Made by a program: the position numbers and the translations under genes. This document shows positions 1 through 6,807 of a stretch of 15,265 nt of DNA, one piece after another (position 1 is the first letter of the stretch; each line of letters opens with the position of its first letter). The notes below the pieces were generated by a model. That model was given only the letters and a program-made list of their open reading frames with translations. It was not told the DNA's origin and did no database searches. The DNA comes from Betaproteobacteria bacterium. Lineage in GTDB: Bacteria; Pseudomonadota; Gammaproteobacteria; Burkholderiales; Sulfuriferulaceae. The stretch spans positions 1 to 15,265 of the forward strand of contig DMQT01000102.1 of the NCBI GenBank assembly GCA_003455595.1, written 5' to 3'.

Positions 1-37
1 TGTAGTGATGCACATTATTCGGCACTAAACTAAGCAC

Positions 38-2152
38 ATGCCCACGCTCAGCGACTCCATCCGCATCGTCAGACACCTGGCGCTCGAACACGACGCCCGC
101 GCATTTTTCCAGCTGGCTGCGTCTGAAGCCGCGCAGCTGGTGGGTGCCGATGGTGCCGCTCTGCTTGAACTGTCTGCACCCGACACGCTGCGCTACCGCT
201 TTTTTCAAGGCCTGCCGGAAGCCTATCAGGCGCTCATCAGCGATTACCGGCTGTCCGTCGCGAGCGGTACAGTGGGTGCCGCCTTGCGCCGGGGCGAGCC
301 GGTATTCACGCCGGATTATCCAAATAGCCCGGATGCGCTACCCGAATTCATTCAGGCCGGACTTAAAGCCAATCTGATCTTACCCATCGGCGCACCCGGC
401 CAAGCCCTCGCAGCGCTCAGCCTGGCCTGGTTTAAGCAGCCACCGCACGCGGCACCCGATGACGCTACCCTGGCGTTGCTCGGGCTCATCGCCGATTTGA
501 TCAACACCCGGTTTTATTATCAGGTGCAGGCCGATCAGCTGTCGGAACAGGCCTTGAGCGATACATTGACCTTGTTGCCGAATCGACGTGCGCTGGACGA
601 GCACCTGCCGCAGGCGCTGGCGCGCAGTCGGCGTGGACGTGGATCGATGGCCTTGATCATGCTCGATCTGGATGATTTCAAGCAGGTCAACGATGTGCAC
701 GGCCATGCTGTCGGTGATATTTTGCTGCAACAGCTTGCCCAGCGCCTGCAATCCACCCTGCGCACCGAAGATTATGTGGCACGACTCGGTGGCGACGAAT
801 TCGTACTGCTGCTGGAAGACATCAGCGACACCTCGGCATTATTGGCCATGCTGGTACGCATCAACGCCGCGCTGACACCACTCTATACGTTGCCGGGCGG
901 CATCGAAGCCAACTGCCCGGCCAGCCTGGGCATCACAGTCTATCCCGAGGACGACGGCACGCCGGATGACTTGATGCGCCACGCCGACCGGGCGTTATAT
1001 GAAGCCAAAAGACATAAAACCCATCGCAAGCACAGCTGGGTGCTGTATTCCGCCATCGACCACAAAAATGCCAGTCGCCGCGGACGCGATCTGCTGGCAT
1101 TGCTGCCACATGGCCTGGAACTGCATTACCAGCCTATCATCGATGTGCAGCGCAGTTGTGTGGTACGGCTGGAAGCGCTGGCACGATTGCGCGATGGTGA
1201 CACGCTGCATCTCCCGGGGACCTTTCTACCGCTGTTCGACGATGCGGCGCACCATCAGTTGTTTGACGCCGTACTCGCTCAGACGCTGGCGCAATTACAG
1301 GCATGGGAAGGCGCTGGGTTCAGAACCGATGTCTCCATCAACATCGATGGGCAACTGCTGCTCGCCCCCCACCTGCCAGAGCAGATTCTTGGCCAATTGC
1401 TACATCACCACATCGAACCCGGCCGCCTGACACTGGAAATCCTCGAATCCGGCGAAATCCTGAATCAGGATGAAGCGCTACGGCAAATTCACAGCTTGCA
1501 CACGCTGGGGGTGCGCCTGGCAATTGATGACCTGGGCACCGCCTACGCCAGCCTGCTGCGGTTGCGCGATTTACCGATTCAGGAAATCAAGCTCGACCAG
1601 GCGTTTGTGTGTGAACTCGATAGCCGGGTCGATGACCTGCCGTTTGCACTGAGCATCAAAGACCTCGCCAACGGCCTCAACGTGGCGCTGGTGGCCGAAG
1701 GCGTGGACTCAGTGACCATCCGCATGCTGCTCCCCAACCTCGGCATCCACGTCATGCAGGGCTATGGCCTGTGTCACCCGCTGCCAGCCGACCAGTTGCT
1801 GCCTGCGATTCAACCCGCACTGGATCGCCTCGATACGCCCGAGGACACGGGCTTGATGTCCCTGTATGCGCGTCACCTATCGCTGGAATCCAGCCTGCTC
1901 AACCTGCTCGAACAGGCACCGCAACTGCTCAGTGCAAGCAACCTGGCCAATCTCAGCCTGTGCCCGCTGATGCCAATGCTGCAAGCGCATCCACAATTGC
2001 AGCAGCTGCATGCGCGCCAGCATGCGCTGATGGCTTATATCGTCAACAACCCGCTCGGCAACATGCGCGGACAGATCGAGGAATACCGCGTGCTGGGCCA
2101 GCAGATCCGTCATCTGCTGGCCACGCAAATCGCGGCACAGGACAACCCATGA
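38..2152 (+). CDS. GAF-GGDEF-EAL cyclic-di-GMP turnover protein
   Basis: Predicted cytoplasmic signalling protein of 704 residues that may both make and degrade cyclic di-GMP. A GAF-like sensor region covers about residues 15-160. The diguanylate cyclase domain (about 170-330) has an intact GGDEF at 251-255, and the inhibitory-site motif RTED at 242-245 is five residues upstream, as expected for a product-inhibited cyclase. The EAL domain (about 345-600) has E379-A-L, the Asp pair D497/D498, K518 and E554, plus the conserved Asn region (VSINID), so both active sites look intact. Residues 600-704 form a helix-rich extension that I do not recognise. No transmembrane segment is seen, so the input should be a cytoplasmic ligand or partner. 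The start is the first ATG in the frame, but upstream bases show only a poor Shine-Dalgarno. The stop overlaps the next start (ATGA). Confidence 0.93.
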   Translation: MPTLSDSIRIVRHLALEHDARAFFQLAASEAAQLVGADGAALLELSAPDTLRYRFFQGLPEAYQALISDYRLSVASGTVGAALRRGEPVFTPDYPNSPDALPEFIQAGLKANLILPIGAPGQALAALSLAWFKQPPHAAPDDATLALLGLIADLINTRFYYQVQADQLSEQALSDTLTLLPNRRALDEHLPQALARSRRGRGSMALIMLDLDDFKQVNDVHGHAVGDILLQQLAQRLQSTLRTEDYVARLGGDEFVLLLEDISDTSALLAMLVRINAALTPLYTLPGGIEANCPASLGITVYPEDDGTPDDLMRHADRALYEAKRHKTHRKHSWVLYSAIDHKNASRRGRDLLALLPHGLELHYQPIIDVQRSCVVRLEALARLRDGDTLHLPGTFLPLFDDAAHHQLFDAVLAQTLAQLQAWEGAGFRTDVSINIDGQLLLAPHLPEQILGQLLHHHIEPGRLTLEILESGEILNQDEALRQIHSLHTLGVRLAIDDLGTAYASLLRLRDLPIQEIKLDQAFVCELDSRVDDLPFALSIKDLANGLNVALVAEGVDSVTIRMLLPNLGIHVMQGYGLCHPLPADQLLPAIQPALDRLDTPEDTGLMSLYARHLSLESSLLNLLEQAPQLLSASNLANLSLCPLMPMLQAHPQLQQLHARQHALMAYIVNNPLGNMRGQIEEYRVLGQQIRHLLATQIAAQDNP

Positions 2153-2784
2153 ACGACTGGTACGAACTCACCCGTCTCGGCGGCATCGTCGTCACCGCAC
2201 CGGTGGCCATCGCCATTGCCGCCTGGCTGGTACTGGCGCGCACGACACGGCTGGCACTCTGGTGGTGCGTCCTGTTTTGCAGCGGCATGGCGTTGGTGGT
2301 GGCCAGCAAACTGCTGTTTCTGGGCTGGGGCATCGGCTTTCGCAGCCTGGACTTCACCGGTTTTAGCGGCCACGCGATGCGCTCGGCAGCGGTGTACCCG
2401 GTGCTGTTTTATCTGATTTTTTTACGTGCGACACCCGCATGGCGCGGCGTCGGCGTGACGCTGGGTAGCGCACTGGCACTGGCGATTGGCATTTCCAGAT
2501 TGGTAATTCACGCGCACTCGAACTCGGAGGTGGTCGCAGGCTGTCTGCTCGGCGGCGCAGTCAGCTGGGCATTCATCGCCAGCCTGCGCCGCGTGCCGAT
2601 ACAGGCATCCCCGTACTGGATACTCGCTGCCGGACTGGTCATCCTGCTGGCCTCGCCCAGCCTGCCGCCCGCCCCGACCGAACGCTGGATGGAAGATTGG
2701 GCGATGACCGTCTCCGGCCACACGCAACCCTATACCCGGCTAAGCTGGATGATGCGCAAGTCCACACCAGAACATCCGGATTGA
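2149..2784 (+). CDS. PAP2-superfamily membrane phosphatase-like protein
   Basis: Small integral membrane protein of 211 residues with about five or six hydrophobic segments, resembling the PAP2 (type 2 phosphatidic acid phosphatase) superfamily. The phosphatase motifs are recognisable but not canonical. Motif 2 reads FSGH (72-75) instead of PSGH. Motif 3 is S116-R117, H123 and then E127 where the family normally has Asp. Motif 1 (KX6RP) is not present; K54 and R65 are spaced differently and no Pro follows. The likely substrate is a lipid phosphate or polyprenyl pyrophosphate facing the periplasm, but the motif changes leave activity open. The start at 2149 was chosen because it overlaps the upstream stop as ATGA, the signature of translational coupling; a longer in-frame reading upstream runs through the EAL coding region and is not credible. 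Confidence 0.8.
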   Translation: MNDWYELTRLGGIVVTAPVAIAIAAWLVLARTTRLALWWCVLFCSGMALVVASKLLFLGWGIGFRSLDFTGFSGHAMRSAAVYPVLFYLIFLRATPAWRGVGVTLGSALALAIGISRLVIHAHSNSEVVAGCLLGGAVSWAFIASLRRVPIQASPYWILAAGLVILLASPSLPPAPTERWMEDWAMTVSGHTQPYTRLSWMMRKSTPEHPD

Positions 2785-2841
2785 ACTTGGTGTGTACCAT
2801 CCGGTCTGCGGCGCTATTGATAGTTCACATCCCGCCCTGCA

Positions 2842-2850
2842 TGCTATAAC
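2842..2850 (+). promoter_or_regulatory. Candidate extended -10 promoter of adhC-fghA
   Basis: TGC followed by TATAAC gives an extended -10 element about 60 bases before the adhC start. No good -35 is seen at 17 bases, which suits an extended -10 or activator-dependent promoter. The heptamer CTGCATG occurs at 2837-2843 and again at 2850-2856, so two copies 13 bases apart overlap the -10 and could be a regulator site. This is judged by eye only. Confidence 0.35.
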
Positions 2851-2908
2851 TGCATGGCAAGTTTCCCCACACCGTAAACAACATAATTTATTCTCTGGAG
2901 CCTGAATC

Positions 2909-4015
2909 ATGAAAACCCGCGCCGCCATCGCCTGGAAAGCCGGTCAACCGCTGACCATCGAAGAAGTCGATCTGGAAGGCCCAAAAGCCGGTGAAGTACT
3001 GGTCGAAATCAAGGCCACCGGCATTTGCCACACCGATTACTACACCCTGTCCGGTGCCGACCCGGAAGGCATTTTCCCGTCCATCCTCGGCCACGAGGGC
3101 GCGGGTGTGGTGGTGGATGTCGGACCGGGCGTGAAAAGCCTGAAGAAAGACGACCACGTCATCCCGCTGTACACGCCGGAATGCCGCGAATGCAAGTTCT
3201 GCCTGTCGCGCAAGACCAACCTGTGCCAGGCCATCCGCAGCACCCAGGGGCGCGGCCTGATGCCGGATGCGACGAGCCGGTTTTCCATAGACGGCAAACC
3301 GATTTTCCACTACATGGGCACCTCCACCTTTTCCAACTACATCGTGGTGCCGGAGATTGCGCTGGCCAAGATCCGCGAAGACGCGCCGTTCGACAAGGTG
3401 TGCTACATCGGCTGCGGCGTCACCACCGGGGTGGGAGCAGTGATCTTTACCGCCAAGGTCGAAGCCGGTGCCAATGTGGTGGTGTTCGGCCTCGGCGGCA
3501 TCGGCCTCAACGTGATCCAGGCCGCACGCATGGTCGGTGCCAACAAGATCATCGGCGTCGATCTTAACCCGGCGCGCGAAACCATGGCGCGCCAGTTCGG
3601 CATGACCGATTTCGTCAATGCAAAAGACGTCGGCAATGTGGTTGACCGCATTATTGAACTCACCGACGGCGGCGCAGACTACAGCTTCGAGTGCATCGGC
3701 AATATCCACACCATGCGTCAGTCGCTGGAGTGCTGCCACAAGGGCTGGGGGCAATCGATCATCATCGGCGTTGCCGCTGCTGGGGAAGAAATCAGCACGC
3801 GGCCATTCCAGCTTGTCACCGGACGCGTGTGGAAAGGCTCGGCCTTCGGCGGCGCGCGCGGCCGTACCGACGTGCCCAAGATCGTCGACTGGTACATGGA
3901 TGGTAAACTCAACATCGACGACCTGATTACCCACCGCCTCACACTCGACCAGATCAACCACGGTTTCGACCTGATGAAAAGCGGCGAATCGATCCGCTCG
4001 GTGGTGATTTACTGA
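2909..4015 (+). CDS. adhC: S-(hydroxymethyl)glutathione dehydrogenase (class III alcohol dehydrogenase)
   Basis: Zinc enzyme of 368 residues, the usual length, that oxidises S-hydroxymethylglutathione (formed spontaneously from formaldehyde and glutathione) to S-formylglutathione with NAD+; the family also reduces S-nitrosoglutathione. Catalytic zinc ligands are C40, H62 (in GHEG) and C169. The structural zinc site is the four-Cys lobe C92, C95, C98 and C106. The nucleotide-binding fold has the glycine motif GLGGIG at 194-199, followed by an acidic residue in IIGVD, as expected for NAD. A good ribosome site (TGGAG, 2896-2900) lies eight bases before the ATG. It overlaps fghA by one base, so the two enzymes of the pathway are made from one message. 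No FrmR-type formaldehyde repressor gene lies beside it. Also called frmA. Confidence 0.97.
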   Translation: MKTRAAIAWKAGQPLTIEEVDLEGPKAGEVLVEIKATGICHTDYYTLSGADPEGIFPSILGHEGAGVVVDVGPGVKSLKKDDHVIPLYTPECRECKFCLSRKTNLCQAIRSTQGRGLMPDATSRFSIDGKPIFHYMGTSTFSNYIVVPEIALAKIREDAPFDKVCYIGCGVTTGVGAVIFTAKVEAGANVVVFGLGGIGLNVIQAARMVGANKIIGVDLNPARETMARQFGMTDFVNAKDVGNVVDRIIELTDGGADYSFECIGNIHTMRQSLECCHKGWGQSIIIGVAAAGEEISTRPFQLVTGRVWKGSAFGGARGRTDVPKIVDWYMDGKLNIDDLITHRLTLDQINHGFDLMKSGESIRSVVIY

Positions 4016-4860
4016 TGCTGGAATGCACGAACGAACACGCCTGCTTTGGCGGCATCCAGGGCTTTTACCGCCATCAGTCCAGCGCCATCGGCCTGTCCAT
4101 GCGCTTTTCGGTGTACCAACCGCCGCAGGCGAAACACCACGCGGTGCCGGTGCTGTTTTATCTGGCCGGACTGACCTGCAACGAAGAAACCTTCATGACC
4201 AAAGCCGGAGCACAGCGCTTTGCCGCGCAGCACGGCATCATGCTGGTGGCACCCGATACCAGCCCGCGCAATACCGGTATTGCAGGAGCGACAACTGACT
4301 GGGATTTCGGTGAAGGCGCGGGGTTTTATCTGGACGCCACACAGGCACCGTGGCATCCGCATTTTCAGATGGAGACCTACATCACCCAGGAATTGCGCAG
4401 CCTGATTGTGGACAGCTTCCCGGCACGCGCCGACCGCATCGGCGTATTCGGTCACTCCATGGGCGGACACGGTGCGCTGATGCTGGCGCTGCGCCATCCG
4501 GACATTTTCCGTTCGGTGTCGGCGTTTGCACCGGTGGTCGCGCCGACGCACTGCCCGTGGGGACAAAAAGCCTTCACGCATTATCTGGGTGCGGATCAAA
4601 CCAGCTGGCAGCAATACGACGCCAGCGCCTTGATGCAGAGCCGCACCACCCCATTCCCGCACGGCATACTGATTGACCAGGGGCTGAGCGATAAATTTCT
4701 ACTGGAACAGTTGCTGCCTTATACATTTGAAACCGCGTGTAGCGTTGCGCAGCAACCGCTGACCTTGCGCCGGCATGCGGGTTATGACCACAGCTACTAC
4801 TTCATCAGCACCTTCATCGAAGACCACCTCGCGTTCCATCAGCGCATTCTCGCTGCATAG
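4015..4860 (+). CDS. fghA: S-formylglutathione hydrolase
   Basis: Cytosolic serine hydrolase of 281 residues, the normal length, that cleaves S-formylglutathione to formate and free glutathione, completing the step begun by AdhC. It is an alpha/beta-hydrolase of the esterase D family. The nucleophile is S148 in GHSMGG; the acid is likely D226 in the LSDKFL region and the base H259 in YDHSYYF. The family segment LTCNEETFMTKAGAQ near the N-terminus is present. The ATG shares one base with the adhC stop (TGATG), so translation is probably coupled. The 3' end lies only ten bases from the end of the convergent SulP gene, with no obvious terminator between them. Also called frmB. Confidence 0.96.
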   Translation: MLECTNEHACFGGIQGFYRHQSSAIGLSMRFSVYQPPQAKHHAVPVLFYLAGLTCNEETFMTKAGAQRFAAQHGIMLVAPDTSPRNTGIAGATTDWDFGEGAGFYLDATQAPWHPHFQMETYITQELRSLIVDSFPARADRIGVFGHSMGGHGALMLALRHPDIFRSVSAFAPVVAPTHCPWGQKAFTHYLGADQTSWQQYDASALMQSRTTPFPHGILIDQGLSDKFLLEQLLPYTFETACSVAQQPLTLRRHAGYDHSYYFISTFIEDHLAFHQRILAA

Positions 4861-4870
4861 GTGATCAATC

Positions 4871-6394
4871 TCACCCCAGCCTGTTATCTGCAATATGATA
4901 ATGCGGGTCTTCAAGTACGTTGACCTCGACCATATCCCCGGCTTTTTCCAGCAGTTCCAGGCAATCCGGGCTGAGATGACGCAGATGCAGACGCTTGCCA
5001 GCCTGGCGGTAGCGCTCGGCCAGACTGTCGATGGCGACGATGGCCGAGTGATCCTTGACGCGTGCGTTGCGGAACTCGATCACCACGTCCTGCGGGTCGT
5101 CTTTGGGCGTGAACAGGTTCTGGAACGCCGCGGCTGAGGCAAAGAATAGCGTGCCTTCAAGCTCGTAAATCTTCCAGCCCTGGGCGTCGATAGCGGTTTT
5201 CACATCCATGCGCTTGGCATGCTGCCAGGCAAACACCAGCGCTGCGACAATCACGCCGACTACCACCGCGATCGCCAGGTCGGTGAACACGGTAATCACC
5301 GTCACCGCGACGACGATGAAAGCGTCGTTGCGGGGTATCTTGCGCAGCGCTTGCAGGCTGCCCCATTCGAAAGTCTTTTCTGCCACCACAAACATCACGC
5401 CGATCAACGCTGCCAGTGGGATGCGTTCAATCCAGCTGGAGGCAAACAGGATGAACGACAGTAAAAACAGCGCGGTAGCTATCCCGGACAGGCGCTTGAG
5501 CGCGCCGTTGTTCACGTTGATCATGCTCTGACCGATCATGGCGCAGCCGCCCATGCCGCCAAAAAACCCGGTGATTACATTGGCCGCGCCCTGCGCCATG
5601 GATTCGCGATTGGGCTTGCCGCGGGTGTCGGTCATCTCGTCAATCAGGTTCAGCGTCAGCAGCGTCTCGATCAGGCCGATTGCGGCCAGGATCAGCGCAT
5701 ACGGAAACACGATGCGCAAGGTTTCCCAGTTCAGCGGCACCTGCGGCAGGTGGAAGCTGGGCAGGCCGCCCGCGATGGAACCCAGATCGCCCACGGTTTT
5801 GGTTGCGATGCCCAGCGCGGGCACCAGCACCGCCACCACCAGAATGCCCGCCAGCGTGGCAGGGATGGCCTTGGTGAATCTGGGCAGCAGATAAATAATC
5901 GCCATGGTCAGCGCAATCAGGCCGAGCATGGTATAGAGCGGCGTACCGGTCATCCATCGCTGGCTGCCGTCAGCGCCCATGGTTTTGAAATGCCCGAACT
6001 GCGCCATAAAGATCACAATGGCCAGCCCATTCACAAAGCCCAGCATCACCGGGTGCGGCACCATGCGGATGAGCTTGCCGAGCTTGGCGACGGCGAACAG
6101 TATTTGCAACACGCCCATCAGCACCACGGTAGCAAACAGATACTCCGCACCGTGCGTGACCACCAGCGCCACCATCACCACCGCCAGGGAGCCCGTCGCA
6201 CCCGAGATCATGCCGGGACGACCACCGAAAGCCGAAGTAATCAGTGCGACGATAAAGGCTGCATACAAACCGGTCAGCGGCGAGACATGCGCCACCAGCG
6301 CAAACGCAATCGCCTCGGGCACCATCGCCAGCGCCACCGTGAGGCCGCTGAGCAGGTTGGTTTTGATTTCTTGCGGGTTGAGCCTGGTCACCAT
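4871..6394 (-). CDS. SulP-family anion transporter with STAS domain
   Basis: Inner-membrane transporter of 507 residues. The first ~390 residues are a series of hydrophobic helices with the SulP N-terminal pattern (NLLSGLTVALAMVPEAIAFA, then TGLYAAF and the GATGSLAV region). From about residue 407 to the end there is a cytoplasmic STAS domain with the VVIEF...VKDHSAIVAID core. SulP members carry sulfate, bicarbonate or other anions; the substrate cannot be read here, and bicarbonate uptake (BicA-like) is as plausible as sulfate uptake. The frame is open upstream to a TTG at 6412, but no ribosome site precedes it. GGAG (6398-6401, reverse strand) lies just before the ATG at 6394. Because that spacing is short (three bases), the GTG at 6391 is also possible. 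Confidence 0.93.
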   Translation of the reverse strand: MVTRLNPQEIKTNLLSGLTVALAMVPEAIAFALVAHVSPLTGLYAAFIVALITSAFGGRPGMISGATGSLAVVMVALVVTHGAEYLFATVVLMGVLQILFAVAKLGKLIRMVPHPVMLGFVNGLAIVIFMAQFGHFKTMGADGSQRWMTGTPLYTMLGLIALTMAIIYLLPRFTKAIPATLAGILVVAVLVPALGIATKTVGDLGSIAGGLPSFHLPQVPLNWETLRIVFPYALILAAIGLIETLLTLNLIDEMTDTRGKPNRESMAQGAANVITGFFGGMGGCAMIGQSMINVNNGALKRLSGIATALFLLSFILFASSWIERIPLAALIGVMFVVAEKTFEWGSLQALRKIPRNDAFIVVAVTVITVFTDLAIAVVVGVIVAALVFAWQHAKRMDVKTAIDAQGWKIYELEGTLFFASAAAFQNLFTPKDDPQDVVIEFRNARVKDHSAIVAIDSLAERYRQAGKRLHLRHLSPDCLELLEKAGDMVEVNVLEDPHYHIADNRLG

Positions 6395-6607
6395 GTTCTC
6401 CAAAACAAACAATACAGCCGCTCGCGCTGCTCAAATCAAGCGCGGCACGACAAATAGAAAGTGGGATTACACGCCCCTGATAGCTGACTGGGAACGCGGA
6501 TAGATACGACGAGGAAACGAGATGTGATGCGCGGAATTACATGGGACCGATGGGCGTTATCTGGCTAAAATTATGACCGGATTATCCCATATGCAGCGGT
6601 GCACCAC

Positions 6608-6647
6608 CAGCACGTGTTCGCCGGAATTCGTACCGGAACACCTGTTG
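6608..6647. repeat. Imperfect inverted repeat / hairpin
   Basis: The left arm (6608-6624) and right arm (6633-6647) can pair around an eight-base loop. The core is GTGTTC (6614-6619) against GAACAC (6636-6641), extended inward by CGG/CCG after a two-base bulge and outward by CA/TG after one mismatch, with further weak pairing outside. No T-run follows, so it is unlikely to be an intrinsic terminator. It could be a regulator-binding palindrome or an RNA structure in a long opg leader. Confidence 0.45.
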
Positions 6648-6745
6648 CCGCGAGAACTGGAAACCACGTGCGCCGATGTTGCCCTTGTCCAACAGGCAGG
6701 GAACTTCTGCCGTGCGACAGCCTCACAAAGGTAACTCCTATTGGT

Positions 6746-6779
6746 ATTGGTTCGAGGTTAAACTGAGCCAATGTACAAT
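6746..6779 (+). promoter_or_regulatory. Candidate opgG promoter with upstream palindromic operator
   Basis: ATTGGTTC (6746-6753) and GAGCCAAT (6765-6772) form an inverted repeat matching at seven of eight positions across an 11-base spacer. One base later comes TACAAT (6774-6779), a good -10 candidate 28 bases before the opgG start. No strong -35 sits at the usual spacing; the palindrome occupies that place, which fits an activator or repressor site. This was predicted by eye. Confidence 0.4.
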
Positions 6780-6807
6780 GTATTGACAATAACAAGCGGA
6801 GTCCAAT

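Larger units (their letters stand above)
6395..6807. other. Divergent intergenic control region between the SulP gene and opgG
   Basis: This 413-base stretch has no convincing gene and is less GC-rich than its surroundings. It holds the 5' leaders and presumably the promoters of both divergent units. Near the SulP gene there is an imperfect inverted repeat (GCCGCTCGCGCT 6417-6428 with AGCGCGGC 6439-6446). A larger hairpin lies at 6608-6647 and a shorter palindrome just before opgG at 6746-6772; both are listed separately. A 47-codon reading frame (6591-6734, plus) is present but has no clear ribosome site and no recognisable product. Confidence 0.7.

Noticed and set aside
1771..2148. Upstream in-frame extension of the PAP2 gene
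   Set aside because: It would overlap 380 bases of the EAL gene and add a Pro/Ala-rich segment before the first membrane helix; the ATGA overlap start is far better.
2888..3961. Long open frame (357 codons) antisense to adhC
   Set aside because: It lies wholly opposite a textbook enzyme gene, its product is His/Asp/Ala-rich without any domain, and long antisense frames are expected in GC-rich genes with strong third-position bias.
5750..6457. 235-codon frame antisense to the SulP gene
   Set aside because: Low-complexity His/Arg/Gln-rich product with no domain; it mirrors the transporter codons.
6571..6795. 74-codon minus-strand frame in the divergent intergenic region
   Set aside because: No ribosome site or recognisable domain, and it runs opposite the likely opgG promoter.
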